A DNA stretch of 64,000 nucleotides from Pelobacter sp. (GTDB lineage Bacteria > Desulfobacterota > Desulfuromonadia > Geobacterales > Pseudopelobacteraceae): NCBI GenBank assembly GCA_030824515.1, contig JAVBXN010000036.1, positions 1 through 64,000 of the forward strand. Direction: 5' to 3'. Every line of letters starts with the position of its first letter. Positions within the stretch are counted from its first letter, which is position 1. Both the position numbers and the translations under genes were made by a program. This document shows positions 8,183-17,741 of this stretch, piece after piece. The notes beneath the pieces were generated by a model, which was given only the letters and a program-made list of their open reading frames with translations, was not told the origin of the DNA and ran no database searches.

Positions 8183-9745
8183 TTACTTGATTGTTATGTC
8201 GTCCACTGTTGCAGAGCCGCCAAAGATGGTGAGGGAACCGCTAATAGTGGTGACACCGGTTCTGCTTTCAAAAACATCATCGAAACCACCTGTGAGAAAC
8301 ACCTCTACATCCCGGTCCAAGGTAAGGTCCTCGTTCAAGATCACGTTCCTTGACTGTATGGTAACTGAACTTCCTTCCGGTTGTGCTAGATAGGCAGCCT
8401 GAAGGCTATCGAAATAGTTGACGGTCGTTGTGCGTACAAGCACGGGCAGCGGTGTAACTTCAATTTTACTGGAGGTGCTGGAACTGAGTCCGACTGAATC
8501 GTTTACCTTGTAAATAAAGTTAAATATGCCCGTTGTAATCGGCATTCCACTGATGACTCCGGTAGAGCTGCCTAATAAAAGCCCTTCAGGAAGGCCGTTT
8601 GAGGTTATGCTCCAAGTGTAAGGAGCAGTGCCTCCACTGACTGTCAGAGGCATGTTGAAAGCACGGTTAACCGGTATGGTCGCCAGCAGTACGGTTGTAT
8701 TGATGCCGGTAACACTGTCGCCGTTTCCTTTTACTAGATTGCGACCGTCTGCAACTTCAGGATTGGTAAGTAGCAGTGCCTCAACCGTATCGGGAATGCC
8801 GTCATTGTCGCTATCGACAAGAGTGGCTGTAGGAAAGGTTTGTAGCGCAAGTGCTGTTGAGAGTGGGTCGCCGCTCCAACTGCCGTCTGTTTGTTGCTGA
8901 GCTATTATAAAATTCCGGGCATTTTCCCTGTTAGTCTGAGCAGACATAGCGGCGGCGTTACCCGCATTTTGGGCTTCATTCAAGGCCAAGTATGCGAGAG
9001 CCGTTTCATAAGGGTTGCCCGTCGTGGCGGCTAAATCATCTGTAAAGCCGCCGTCTGCTTTCTGCCGGGCAACAAGCCAATTGACACCATTGGTAATGTT
9101 GGTATCGACATTCCAGCCTTTTGTTTTGTAACGGCTTAATGTTGCAATATTGTGGGAGGTGGGGATGACACGGCTGACTGAAGTTCCCGGTTCTCCGTAG
9201 ATTGAAGTATAGGACCAGCCACCGTCGGCGTTCTGTCTATTGCTTATAAAGCCGAGAGAGGTGCCAGTGTCAGCATATGAAGAATTGGTAATTGCGAGCG
9301 CATCCAGTGCCAGAGAGGTATCGGGGAAGCTGGCATAATACTGGTCGTAAGCGCCCCAACTTTTTGTTCTGAGGTGACGCATATTAATGAGTCTGGTTAT
9401 CAATGTTGCTGTATTGGACCCTGTTCGGTAGAGTGCCATACACTTCCGGGAGAGGCTATCGGTGCTCTGGGGGTCGGCGTTGGTGAGCCATGCCTGGGCA
9501 GTAGCTAAAGAGTACCCATGACTGACACCAGCATTAATGTAAGCTTCGAGAACAGCGGCGGTGGGTTGGGTCTGCAAATTACTGAGAGGAATCTTCCAAC
9601 TGCCGTCGCCTTGCTGGTTGGCAAAGAGCCAAGCGAGCCCTTTGTTGCGGGCCTGGTCGATCTCTTCCGGGGTTGCCGCTGTTGCTGATGCGGTAGCAAG
9701 CGCCAATAGAAATGCCACCGAAAGCGTTCTTGATATTACGGACAT
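8183..9745 (-). CDS. secreted prenyltransferase/squalene-cyclase-like repeat protein with Ig-like domain
   Basis: 520 residues from ATG 9745, which is preceded by AGGAGGGG; a GTG two codons earlier is possible but poorly spaced. A signal peptide (SVAFLLALATASATAATP) is followed by repeated alpha/alpha-toroid motifs of the terpene-cyclase/prenyltransferase beta type (GLAWLFANQQGDGSW, FISNRQNADGGW, WLVARQKADGGF, FIIAQQQTDGSW) at about 30-300. After these comes a putative Ig/cadherin-like segment (APYTWSITSNGLPEGLLL) at about 370-435 and a beta-rich end. The repeats form a QxxDGSW-type barrel that in secreted bacterial proteins is often non-enzymatic; no DXDD catalytic motif is evident. It heads the transcription unit that continues into the RHS gene, so a role in export, anchoring or processing of the RHS protein is plausible but unproven. 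Confidence 0.75.
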   Translation of the reverse strand: MSVISRTLSVAFLLALATASATAATPEEIDQARNKGLAWLFANQQGDGSWKIPLSNLQTQPTAAVLEAYINAGVSHGYSLATAQAWLTNADPQSTDSLSRKCMALYRTGSNTATLITRLINMRHLRTKSWGAYDQYYASFPDTSLALDALAITNSSYADTGTSLGFISNRQNADGGWSYTSIYGEPGTSVSRVIPTSHNIATLSRYKTKGWNVDTNITNGVNWLVARQKADGGFTDDLAATTGNPYETALAYLALNEAQNAGNAAAMSAQTNRENARNFIIAQQQTDGSWSGDPLSTALALQTFPTATLVDSDNDGIPDTVEALLLTNPEVADGRNLVKGNGDSVTGINTTVLLATIPVNRAFNMPLTVSGGTAPYTWSITSNGLPEGLLLGSSTGVISGMPITTGIFNFIYKVNDSVGLSSSTSSKIEVTPLPVLVRTTTVNYFDSLQAAYLAQPEGSSVTIQSRNVILNEDLTLDRDVEVFLTGGFDDVFESRTGVTTISGSLTIFGGSATVDDITIK

Positions 9746-10045
9746 GACCACCCCTCCTTCCCCAAAGCGTGGGGAAACGGTCTTGGCGATTACTTTTCTT
9801 CGCCCTGAACCGGCATGAATATATGAAGATCAGCTAATTAACCCTGCAAAACCAAATTTTTCAAATTATTCCGGGCATAGTTCAATTTGTGCGCCAACAC
9901 CGACAAAGCGCTATTGGTTGGCGGTTTGCCGTGATTATGCAGCTTATTGGCGGCTTACAGGACTGAAATTGGGGGAACAAAAGTGAAGGGTTTTTTACAC
10001 ATTTACGAAAAAAATCGAAATTGTGCTGAATTATCAGGTGGTTAT

Positions 10046-10091
10046 AAAAGTGTAAAGTTTCTTTCCATACTGCAGGTTTCTTTACACTTTT
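10046..10091. repeat. 12-bp perfect inverted repeat
   Basis: Arms AAAAGTGTAAAG (10046-10057) and CTTTACACTTTT (10080-10091) are perfectly complementary with a 22-base spacer. The A+T-rich arms and the position upstream of the minus-strand cyclase/RHS unit fit an operator. On the plus strand the last arm runs into T residues, so a weak terminator is an alternative. Confidence 0.5.
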
Positions 10092-10121
10092 TGTATAGTC
10101 GGATCTCATTTGAAAGGATCT

Positions 10122-10157
10122 GGGGAAGCGTTAGGGGACGGGGAAGCGTTAGGGGAC
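10122..10157. repeat. two perfect tandem copies of an 18-bp unit
   Basis: GGGGAAGCGTTAGGGGAC occurs at 10122-10139 and again at 10140-10157, followed by GTTCATAG. The GGGGACGTTCATAG-type ending resembles sequences found next to REP-associated tyrosine transposases, but no transposase is present here. It may be a remnant of such an element. Confidence 0.7.
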
Positions 10158-10197
10158 GTTCATAGCTGCTTTATTGCTTTAGGGAAAGAATAAGTAT

Positions 10198-10216
10198 CCC
10201 CCGGCACAGCCGGGGG
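10198..10216. repeat. REP-like GC hairpin, copy 1
   Basis: CCCCCGGC-ACA-GCCGGGGG is a perfect palindrome with a 3-base loop, followed by TTTT. The same core is repeated at 10362-10381. It could also act as a terminator on the plus strand, but no plus-strand gene ends here. Confidence 0.6.
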
Positions 10217-10361
10217 TTTTACGATTGCTGCCCCCTCAAAGGGGGCTGTCTGCAATCGGTTAAAGTCAAAACCCGAGAAAACTGGCATCGGTAGTTGAAA
10301 AACAGAGAACCTCTTTTTTGCGGGGTGAAGCATATTGCCGCATAAGTCAAACTATGGGAGT

Positions 10362-10381
10362 CCCCCGGCACAGCCGGTGGG
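10362..10381. repeat. REP-like GC hairpin, copy 2, one mismatch
   Basis: CCCCCGGCACAGCCGG followed by TGGG repeats the hairpin at 10198-10216 with one arm base changed. It lies directly downstream of the minus-strand TPR gene that ends at 10396, and may serve as its 3' end structure. Confidence 0.55.
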
Positions 10382-10395
10382 TTACCTATATGAAG

Positions 10396-12291
10396 TTACG
10401 TGCGCCCCAGCTTTCGCAGCCAATTCCGGGCCATGGCGGAATCGGGTTTGATCCGCAGTACATTGTAAAAATATTTGGCCGCCTCGTCATATCTGTTCTG
10501 CTTTGCCAGAAAAACCCCGAAATTAAAATTAGCCTCAACAGAATTTGGATCGATCGTCAGCGCCTGGCTGAAGTAGCCGGCCGCCTCGTTCAACCGCCCC
10601 TGCTTGGCCAGCTCCACACCCATATTAACCGGCACTTTGGTTGAATACGGATCAAGCCGCACCGCGACCAGATAGTGCTGCCGGGCCACATCTGGTTGTC
10701 CGTTTTTCATCAGCAGCAGCGCCATGCTGAGGTGAACATCGGCAGAGGAGGAATCCAGCTCCAGGGCCCGATCATAGAATTGCAGGGCGTCGTCTGTTTT
10801 TCCCATAGCACCCAGTGAACTGCCCATATTGACAATGGCCATCACATAATCCGGCTTGAGCCGCAAGGCCTCCCGGTAATGATCCAACGCCTCGTCGTAG
10901 CGCCCCTTGCGGGCCAGCACGGCCCCGGCGTTGTTGTGGGCAAATGCGGAGCGGGGCCAGATCCGCAACGCCTCCTGATAGAGCTTCAGGGCGGATTCGT
11001 AATCGCCGCTCTGGTCCATGGCAATACCGTAGTTGTTCAGGATCAGATAGTTGTCCCTGGTAACTTCCAGAGTATGGCGGTAAAGGGTGATATTGTCCCG
11101 CCAGTAGCCAAGCTGGCGCCAGGTAGCGGCGGTAGCGGAACAGACGGCAATCCCGGCAAGGATTCCCAGCACAAGCCGCTGCCTGCCCCAGCCCTGCAGC
11201 AATTGCGGGACGCCCCAGGCGATCATGATCAACAGACCGGTCAGCGGGATATAGGTATAGCGATCGGCATGGGACTGCCCGCCGACCTGGATCAGACCGA
11301 TCACCGGCAACAGCGTGATCAGGAACCAGAGCCAGCCCACCGCCAGCCAGGGGAAGCGCCGCCCCGCGAATATAACCCCTGCGGAAATCAGTAACAGCAG
11401 CAGGGCTGCGCCCACGAGCCGCCCCAACAGGATCGAAGTTGGAAAAGGGTAGAGCAGCGCCAGGTCATGGGGCCAGAAGGTGTCAGAAATATAGGTGGCG
11501 TAGGCGATGACGGCATTGCTGACGCGCAACCCGAGCGGCGCTTTATCCAGCGTCGCCATTGCGCCGCCATGGTGCTGGGCATAGACGGTCAGCACGGAAG
11601 AAAGTGCCGATAGCGCCAGGAAAGGGATTTTTTCTTTCAGCAGCCATTTAGCGGCAGGCTTTTCCTCCCCTTCCCCGGCCCCTCCCGGGCTGAAACGGCC
11701 CAACGGCCACCAGTCCAGCAGCAGCAGCACCAGCGGCAGGGTCACCAGCATCGGCTTGGTCATCAGCCCCAGGGCAAAGCAGGCCAGTGTGGCCAGGTAG
11801 CGGCCCATGCCCGGTTTTCGGGTGTAACGGGCATAGAGCAGCAGTGTCAACGTCCAGAAGAGTCCGCTGAGCACATCCTTGCGCTCGGCGACCCAGGCCA
11901 CCGACTCCACATGCAGCGGGTGCAGCGCAAACAAGGTTGCCACGAAGAGGCTCTGCCATGGGGCGGAGGTGACCTGTGCCAGCAGCAGGAACAACAGCAG
12001 GGCCGAAGCGGCATGAATGACAACGCTGGTCAGATGGTGGCCGCGCGGATTGAGGCCGAACAGCTGAACGTCGGTCATATGGGAAAGCCAGGTGAGCGGG
12101 TGCCAGTTGGAGGCGGTGGTGGAGGTGAAAGCCCAGGCGACGGTTCTTGGCTTGAGCCCGTCCTTGACCGCCGGGTTGTCGGTGACATAGATCGTATCGT
12201 CGAAATTTATGAATTCATGGCCGGCGGTCCGGGCAAACACGGCCAGGGTGACAAGCAGCATCAGGATGCAGAGCATGGTGGCTGGACGCAT
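10396..12291 (-). CDS. GT-C-like multi-pass membrane protein with C-terminal TPRs (paralogue 1)
   Basis: 631 residues. About ten to twelve hydrophobic segments fill residues 1-410, and tetratricopeptide repeats fill about 425-631 (for example AHNNAGAVLARKGRYDEAL, SVEANFNFGVFLAKQNRYD). The first loop carries an acidic pair (INFDDTIYV) followed by the family pattern HP...ESVAW...R...L (LHPLHVESVAWVAERKDVL), shared with three further proteins in this window. This architecture resembles TMTC/PMT-type GT-C enzymes, which move a sugar from a polyprenyl-phosphate donor to an acceptor outside the membrane. The start ATG 12291 has a GGAGGA site. The adjacent DPM1-like GT2 could make the lipid-linked donor. 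Glycosyltransferase activity is inferred; donor and acceptor are unknown. Confidence 0.72.
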   Translation of the reverse strand: MRPATMLCILMLLVTLAVFARTAGHEFINFDDTIYVTDNPAVKDGLKPRTVAWAFTSTTASNWHPLTWLSHMTDVQLFGLNPRGHHLTSVVIHAASALLLFLLLAQVTSAPWQSLFVATLFALHPLHVESVAWVAERKDVLSGLFWTLTLLLYARYTRKPGMGRYLATLACFALGLMTKPMLVTLPLVLLLLDWWPLGRFSPGGAGEGEEKPAAKWLLKEKIPFLALSALSSVLTVYAQHHGGAMATLDKAPLGLRVSNAVIAYATYISDTFWPHDLALLYPFPTSILLGRLVGAALLLLLISAGVIFAGRRFPWLAVGWLWFLITLLPVIGLIQVGGQSHADRYTYIPLTGLLIMIAWGVPQLLQGWGRQRLVLGILAGIAVCSATAATWRQLGYWRDNITLYRHTLEVTRDNYLILNNYGIAMDQSGDYESALKLYQEALRIWPRSAFAHNNAGAVLARKGRYDEALDHYREALRLKPDYVMAIVNMGSSLGAMGKTDDALQFYDRALELDSSSADVHLSMALLLMKNGQPDVARQHYLVAVRLDPYSTKVPVNMGVELAKQGRLNEAAGYFSQALTIDPNSVEANFNFGVFLAKQNRYDEAAKYFYNVLRIKPDSAMARNWLRKLGRT

Positions 12292-12363
12292 GGATGTTCC
12301 TCCGGGGTAAACAGATACCGTAGGCGTTGTGAAGTGTGCCCCAGTTTATATGTGGCCGCCGGA

Positions 12364-14172
12364 TTATCTGCTCAGCACGCGTTGCAGATTGTTCGCGGCA
12401 TTTATGTTCCGTGGATTGAGAGTGACGGCTTTTTTGAATTCCACAATGGCCTCTGCGGTCCGGCCGCTCCTGTCCAGGGCTATACCCAGATTGTTATGTA
12501 CTTCGTCGTAGTCCGGAACGATCGCGGCACAGGCCTGATATTCGCGGATCGCCTCGTCCAGTTTCCCCTGCCCCAGGTAGATATTCCCCAGATTGTAGCG
12601 GGCCATGGCGTCCGCAGGCTCCAGTGCCAACACCGTCCGGTACTCCTTGATGGCGCCTTCCGGATTCCCCAGCTGCCTGTAGACGATCCCCAGGTTGTTA
12701 TGCAGCTCATAATTGCGCGGCTCTATGGCAAGAGCCCTCCGCAGCTCGACGCCGGCCAGGTCCGGACGCCCCTGCATTCCGTAATAGAGGGCCAGGTTCT
12801 GATGGGGGCGCACCTTTGCCGGGCTCTTTGTGGCGGCATCCTGCCAGAGGCTGATTTCACTCTGCCAGACCCGGTTACGCAGCACTGTCGCGCCACATAG
12901 CGTGACCACCAGAATCCCGGCCAGAACGCGAAAAGCCTTACCATCCGGGGAGAACTTGCGTGACATGGCGGCACATATGGCGGCAAAGACCATCACCATG
13001 CCGACCGAGGGGAGGTAGAGCCGGTATTCGGCCTGAAGCTCCCCCAGCGGGATAATGCTGGATTCCACCGAAAGTGCCGTGAAGAACCAGATGATGCCGA
13101 AGGGGACTATCCTGGTTTCCGGCGCACAGTTGTCGCGCAAAGACCGGTACAGCCCGTAAACCGCCCAGGCCAGAAGCGCCATCAGCAGCAGTATAGACGC
13201 CAGCAACGGCAGCGAGGCCAACGAGTGCTGCACGGGGATGTCATGGTCGATATTCTGTCCGACAGGAAAGAAAAACAGCCTCAGGTACATGACGATCACC
13301 CGGAACTGGGTCAGCAGGTAGTCGCCACGCGAGATCTGGGACGCATCGGCAGCGGTGATGGTCCGCATGGTGCTGTCAAGGGCTGTAACGCTCCCCTGCT
13401 GGAAAAAAACCAGCAGCGGTATGACCGGAAGCGTCAGCGCCAGTGGGGCCAGTGAGCGCAAACGTTCACGCAGATCGGCACGGAAAAAGGACAGTTCGTA
13501 CAGTGCGATCAAAAACGGCAGGGTAAAGGAGAACTCCTTGCACATCATCCCGGCGGCGGCCGAGACTGCGGCCAGCGACCGATAACCGACGCGACCGGCA
13601 CCGGCCGGAGCGGTGCGGGACCGGACATATGCCGCCAGCGAGAGCAGCGAGAAGAATGACGCCAGCAGCACAAAACGCGAGGTAATGTAGGTCACCGCAT
13701 GCGTCTGGAGCGGGTGACACAGAAAAAGCATCGCCGCGACCAGCGCGAGCAGACGGCTGGAATCGTCCTCCACCTCCCTTCCTGCAATCCGGATTCCGCC
13801 AAAGGCGTGGCAAAGGATGCCATAGAGCAGCCAGGCATTCAGCATGTGCAGCAGCAGATTGGTGACATGGTATCCGGTCACGTTCAATCCGCCCAGGTGG
13901 TAATTGACTGCCAGCGACAGATACCCGAGAATGCGGGTCATGAAGGCAAAACGCAGGGCCGGGGGGATGCCGGTTGGAGACTGGGAACTCCCCCCGGTTA
14001 TTTCACCGGGAGAGAGGAATGTACTGAAATCCCGGATAGCCGGGTTGTTGACGACATAGGCATCGTCGTCAAACTGGAATGGAACCGAAAAGGTGTTGGC
14101 ATAGGCCAGCAGTCCGACCATGGCGATCAATATCGGTATCAGGTATGGTTTGCGGAACAGCCATTTCATCAT
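12364..14172 (-). CDS. GT-C-like multi-pass membrane protein with C-terminal TPRs (paralogue 2)
   Basis: 602 residues, with hydrophobic segments through about residue 430 and TPRs at about 440-602 (YELHNNLGIVYRQLGNPEGA, ARYNLGNIYLGQGKLDEA). It keeps the FDDDAYVVNNPAI acidic-pair loop and the HPLQTHAVTYITSR motif that matches the HP-x3-E/H-xV motif of its paralogues. It lies 72 bases upstream of paralogue 1 on the same strand and 26 bases downstream of the GT2 gene, so the three form one transcription unit. Two adjacent ATG codons (14172, 14169) could start it, with only a weak ribosome site. Function is inferred as for paralogue 1. Confidence 0.72.
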   Translation of the reverse strand: MMKWLFRKPYLIPILIAMVGLLAYANTFSVPFQFDDDAYVVNNPAIRDFSTFLSPGEITGGSSQSPTGIPPALRFAFMTRILGYLSLAVNYHLGGLNVTGYHVTNLLLHMLNAWLLYGILCHAFGGIRIAGREVEDDSSRLLALVAAMLFLCHPLQTHAVTYITSRFVLLASFFSLLSLAAYVRSRTAPAGAGRVGYRSLAAVSAAAGMMCKEFSFTLPFLIALYELSFFRADLRERLRSLAPLALTLPVIPLLVFFQQGSVTALDSTMRTITAADASQISRGDYLLTQFRVIVMYLRLFFFPVGQNIDHDIPVQHSLASLPLLASILLLMALLAWAVYGLYRSLRDNCAPETRIVPFGIIWFFTALSVESSIIPLGELQAEYRLYLPSVGMVMVFAAICAAMSRKFSPDGKAFRVLAGILVVTLCGATVLRNRVWQSEISLWQDAATKSPAKVRPHQNLALYYGMQGRPDLAGVELRRALAIEPRNYELHNNLGIVYRQLGNPEGAIKEYRTVLALEPADAMARYNLGNIYLGQGKLDEAIREYQACAAIVPDYDEVHNNLGIALDRSGRTAEAIVEFKKAVTLNPRNINAANNLQRVLSR

Positions 14173-14198
14173 TTCAGCACCATTGCAACACCGCCGGC

Positions 14199-14882
14199 CT
14201 AGCGCAGGAGGTTGTACTTGAGAATGCAGCGTATGGCCGACACACCATCTTTCCAGCCGATCTTCTTTCCCTCCTGGTAGGTTCGCCCGGAGTAGGAAAT
14301 GCCCACCTCGTAAATCCTGATATTCAGCTTGGAAATCTTTGCGGTTATTTCCGGTTCGAAACCGAAGCGATTCTCCTCGATCGTGATTTTTTGCAGGACT
14401 TCTCTCCGAAAGGCCTTGTAACAGGTCTCCATGTCGGTCAGATTCAGGTTGGTCAGCATGTTCGACAGCAACGTCAGGAACGAGTTGCCCAGCATATGCC
14501 AGAAATACAGTACGCGCCGGTAATCGCCGGTGACGAACCGGGAGCCGTAAACCACGTCCGCCTTGCCTTCCAGTATCGGCTGGATCAGCTTGGGATACTG
14601 TCCCGGATCATATTCCAGGTCGGCGTCCTGAATCACCACAATATCTCCGGTGGCATTCTTGAAGCCGCTCCGCAGAGCGGCGCCCTTGCCCATGTTGCGC
14701 TCGTGGCGCACAACCTTTGTCATTTCATCCGCCAACCCCGCTATGATCTGGGCGGTACCATCAGTGGAACAGTCATCAACCAGGATGATCTCGTTCACAA
14801 GCGGAACGGCGCGCACGCATTTGTACAGTTCATCTATGGTATCCTTCTCGTTGTACACCGGTATGACAACTGACAGTTTCAT
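14199..14882 (-). CDS. family 2 glycosyltransferase, polyprenyl-phosphate sugar synthase type (DPM1-like)
   Basis: 227 residues from ATG 14882, which has AAGGGTGA upstream; a longer frame to 14936 lacks a site. It starts [19 protein letters not shown], then [10 protein letters not shown], then [11 protein letters not shown] (the DxD metal/nucleotide site) and the downstream YGSRFVTGD, an arrangement typical of dolichol/undecaprenyl-phosphate mannosyl- or glucosyltransferases. It has no long C-terminal membrane domain, as in DPM1. The predicted job is to make the polyprenyl-phosphate sugar used by GT-C enzymes, and two such candidates follow directly downstream in the same direction. Confidence 0.88.
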   Translation of the reverse strand: MKLSVVIPVYNEKDTIDELYKCVRAVPLVNEIILVDDCSTDGTAQIIAGLADEMTKVVRHERNMGKGAALRSGFKNATGDIVVIQDADLEYDPGQYPKLIQPILEGKADVVYGSRFVTGDYRRVLYFWHMLGNSFLTLLSNMLTNLNLTDMETCYKAFRREVLQKITIEENRFGFEPEITAKISKLNIRIYEVGISYSGRTYQEGKKIGWKDGVSAIRCILKYNLLR

Positions 14883-14946
14883 GAATGATTTCACCCTTTT
14901 GTTTATTAGTTCATCCAAATGCCTTACGCCTTGCATGCGGCCTGTT

Positions 14947-15771
14947 TCACCAATCCGTTGCGGTATTCCAGTCAGGAAGATTCACACTCCATTCCAGCCA
15001 TCTGTTGTAGATTGGCAGGCTTGTGTACAGGCCAACGTCTTCGCAGAACTCCCTGGTAAATTTCCCGTTCACAGCCCTCTGGATCGCCTGGGACTGCACA
15101 CCGATCACCGAATAGGAAATGTTCCCGTCAGAATACCTGATAACTTTAAAAAGAGGGCTGCCGGAATCTCCCCGGCATGGCCCCGCCCCCGAAGGCTTCA
15201 GCTCAATATACCTGCCTTGTCCCGACAAGGAGAATTCCGTCCCCCTGGCAGCCAGCATCCTGAGAACGCCAGGATCATTTTTCCTGAGCTTGGTAACACC
15301 ATACCCCGCAGTGATATAGGTTTCGTCATCAACCGGAAAGCCATCTGTTTTCGTGGCGACATCTGCAGGAGAATATCCGCTGGGCGCCGCTGAAGCCAGC
15401 TTCATCAGGGCAATATCAAAGTTGCTGTTGCGCTTGTTTTTTCTCGGGTTATACATGGCAGGGATTTTTATGGCTGCGACCGGCACGCTCTTCGTATCTT
15501 TTTCCTGGCTGATTGCAAGTCCAAACAGGGCGATATAATCTTCAGGGTTATCGGACGAGTCAAAGCAGTGGGCCGCGGTCAGAACCACATCTGGCCGTAT
15601 CAGGGTTCCGGTGCATACCCCTCCGTCAGCGGTATTGTATATGCCCACCATATGTTTTTTGAAAGAGTCGCCGTTGCCGACAACGGTTCCGCCCACCATC
15701 GGGTAAGAGATAGTGTGCCATCCGAAGGCCAACAGGGTGCTGAAAAAAATAACCGGCCGTATTTTCACCAT
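14947..15771 (-). CDS. secreted trypsin-like serine protease (S1 family)
   Basis: 274 residues with an N-terminal signal peptide (about 1-25). The triad is visible: His in LTAAHCFD, Asp in NFDIALMKL and Ser in [10 protein letters not shown]. The zymogen-like start of the mature domain reads [10 protein letters not shown] rather than the classical IVGG. The protein is probably exported to the periplasm or beyond. It lies 64 bases upstream of the GT2 gene on the same strand, and nothing else in the region explains its substrate. Confidence 0.88.
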   Translation of the reverse strand: MVKIRPVIFFSTLLAFGWHTISYPMVGGTVVGNGDSFKKHMVGIYNTADGGVCTGTLIRPDVVLTAAHCFDSSDNPEDYIALFGLAISQEKDTKSVPVAAIKIPAMYNPRKNKRNSNFDIALMKLASAAPSGYSPADVATKTDGFPVDDETYITAGYGVTKLRKNDPGVLRMLAARGTEFSLSGQGRYIELKPSGAGPCRGDSGSPLFKVIRYSDGNISYSVIGVQSQAIQRAVNGKFTREFCEDVGLYTSLPIYNRWLEWSVNLPDWNTATDW

Positions 15772-16097
15772 ATCCGCCCTGTTTGAGTTTTTGGCAGTTA
15801 AGTCGAGCCGGCAACAGAATCACGTTCCTGTCAGGGCAGCTTTACCTTGCAGTAACATGGGTGGCTCTGTCGCACTTCCAGAGGTAATGCACTGACTGTA
15901 CCGCTCAGCGGAGTTTTTGTTCCCGACGGGATTAGTTGCCGATAAAGCGTTGCGCTGCAGGCATTAACAGGCAGCAACCTGATTGATGCTTGTAAAAAAA
16001 CAGAGGCGCGAAAAAACTATCGTGGTGCGACAGAAGTTTATTAAAAAATTTTCGGCGAAATAGCGATGTTTTTTTTCACAATACCCGGACTCACCGG
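15772..16097. other. intergenic region, no feature recognised
   Basis: 326 bases between the protease start and the end of the next TPR membrane protein. It contains A-rich and T-rich runs near 15993-16077 but no clear hairpin, promoter pair or coding frame. Confidence 0.5.
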
Positions 16098-17741
16098 TTA
16101 TTTGACCGATACGGCATTAAAGGTTCTGATCAGCAGCGCCAGTCGCCGCTCGGCGTCCGCCTGGTATTCCTGATAGGTAAACGGCACATCTTTCAGAAAC
16201 TGCTGGTAATGTTTCAGGGCCTTCTGCGACTGTCCGCTTTTTTCATAGATTTTACCCAGGTTGTAATGTGCCATGGATATATCGGGCGCCGACACGCCGG
16301 ACGGGGCCTTCAAGGCGGCGATGTAATACTGCTCGGCCTTCTGCAGGTTGCCCTGCATGGCCGCCATGGTTCCCAATTGGGCCAGGGCCTCCGCATAACC
16401 CGGGTCCAGGGACAGGGCTTTCTCCCATTCTTTTCCGGCTGCGACCATGTCTCCACTGTCCTTATAGGCCGTGCCCAGGTAATAGTGAACGACCGGAGAT
16501 GCGGGATCACTCCTGGCCCCACTTGAGAAAAGGCTAAGGTTATTCTTCCAGTCAATATTGCGCTGGATGGTTGCAGCCGCACACACCACCGCGATAACCG
16601 CCACCGTTCCCCGGACCAGATTCCGGTTCAACTGTCGTGAGTTGAGCCATGCTATGAAAGAACCGGAAATAATGAAAAATCCGGCCGATGGCAGATAGAG
16701 AAAGCGTTCTGAGATCAATCCGCTCGGAATAGGAATGACATTGGAGATCGGCACGTAATTGATGATCAACCAGATCAGCCCGAACAGCGCAGCCCGGTTG
16801 CGGCTGCGTATGATCATGGCTGCCATGGCCAACACGGCCAGCCAGGCCGGTAAGTACCATGGCGGCAGGAACATCCCGCCATTTGCAGGAACCCTGTGAA
16901 AGATGTTCAGATCGGCAGGAAAAAACAGCAAACCGAGATATTGGGGAACAATGTGATAGTTCTGCGCCAGGCGACTGTAGAGCGGGGCCGCGGGTGCGTC
17001 GCTTAATTCAGCCCCCCCGTGCAGAGAGTACGTTCGCAATGCAAAGTATACCAGCGCGGATAACATAAAGGGTGCCAGGGCAGACAGCCGTTCTCTCCAT
17101 GGCCTGAATTCATACTGTTCCTCGGGCAGCGGAATCATGCAATAAATGGCAATCACGGCGATCAGCATGAAGCCGGTCTCTTTGCTGAGCAGGGCGCAGA
17201 AGAAGAAAAACGCCGGCATAATGGGCCGGCGCAGGTTCTCCATCCTTGCCTCAACAAAGGCAAACAGTGACAACAGGCTGAAAAAGAGCGCCAGCAGCGT
17301 GTTCCGGGCAGAGATGAAGTTGACCGCTTCAGTATTGGCCGGATGCACGGCAAAAAGCAAGGCTGCCATCAACGCGGCGTTTTTGTCCGCCAGGAACCTG
17401 TAGCACAGCAGATAGAGCAGGATCACGTTACCCAGATGGATGATTATGTTGACGCCATGATACCAGGACGGATTCAGGCCGGCCAGGTGGTAGTCGAACA
17501 GATAGGTGGCACGGTTGAGAGGTCTGTAATACGGCTTGATCAGGTCGGGAGCCAGAAATACTTCGGGGATGTTGCTCAGACTGAGTGTCTGCGGGTTATT
17601 GACGATTATATCCTCATCATCCAGCACGAATCCGTTGAAAACACTGACGGCATAAACGAGCAGGGTAACGGCGGCCAGAAAGGATAGCGACTTCCAGAGA
17701 GGGGAATGCCTGTTGAAGGGGATGCGGGCCAGTTTTACCAT
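16098..17741 (-). CDS. GT-C-like multi-pass membrane protein with C-terminal TPRs (paralogue 3)
   Basis: 547 residues from ATG 17741; the frame extends to a TTG at 17840, but the added residues look non-coding. Hydrophobic segments run through about residue 400, followed by TPRs (VVHYYLGTAYKDSGD, SMAHYNLGKIYEKSGQ). It carries the family markers FVLDDEDIIVNNP (acidic pair) and HPANTEAVNFISARNTLL. It faces away from the small Sel1 gene across a shared promoter region. As with its paralogues, polyprenyl-phosphate-dependent sugar transfer is inferred from fold and motifs only. Confidence 0.72.
   Translation of the reverse strand: MVKLARIPFNRHSPLWKSLSFLAAVTLLVYAVSVFNGFVLDDEDIIVNNPQTLSLSNIPEVFLAPDLIKPYYRPLNRATYLFDYHLAGLNPSWYHGVNIIIHLGNVILLYLLCYRFLADKNAALMAALLFAVHPANTEAVNFISARNTLLALFFSLLSLFAFVEARMENLRRPIMPAFFFFCALLSKETGFMLIAVIAIYCMIPLPEEQYEFRPWRERLSALAPFMLSALVYFALRTYSLHGGAELSDAPAAPLYSRLAQNYHIVPQYLGLLFFPADLNIFHRVPANGGMFLPPWYLPAWLAVLAMAAMIIRSRNRAALFGLIWLIINYVPISNVIPIPSGLISERFLYLPSAGFFIISGSFIAWLNSRQLNRNLVRGTVAVIAVVCAAATIQRNIDWKNNLSLFSSGARSDPASPVVHYYLGTAYKDSGDMVAAGKEWEKALSLDPGYAEALAQLGTMAAMQGNLQKAEQYYIAALKAPSGVSAPDISMAHYNLGKIYEKSGQSQKALKHYQQFLKDVPFTYQEYQADAERRLALLIRTFNAVSVK

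Larger units (their letters stand above)
9746..10395. other. 650-base intergenic region with REP-like hairpins and repeats
   Basis: No coding frame here is convincing. It holds the promoter side of the cyclase/RHS unit, an inverted repeat at 10046-10091, an 18-bp tandem repeat, and two near-identical GC hairpins with the loop-proximal sequence CCGGCACAGCCGG. A third hairpin, GCCCCCT/AGGGGGC, lies near 10230-10246. This looks like a decayed REP/insertion-element zone. Confidence 0.6.

Noticed and set aside
9752-9850. cyclic di-GMP (GEMM) riboswitch before the cyclase-like gene
   Set aside because: Such switches are common in Geobacter and the leader has small hairpins, but the conserved GEMM core and tetraloop receptor sequence are not there.
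9947-10165. 72-residue plus-strand frame
   Set aside because: Runs through the inverted repeat and tandem repeat, which explain its apparent openness.
11911-12900. 329-residue open frame on the plus strand
   Set aside because: It crosses the junction of two minus-strand TPR membrane genes, and its product has no domain-like features.
14079-15393. overlapping plus-strand frames of about 250 residues
   Set aside because: Antisense to the GT2 and trypsin genes, which carry complete catalytic motifs.
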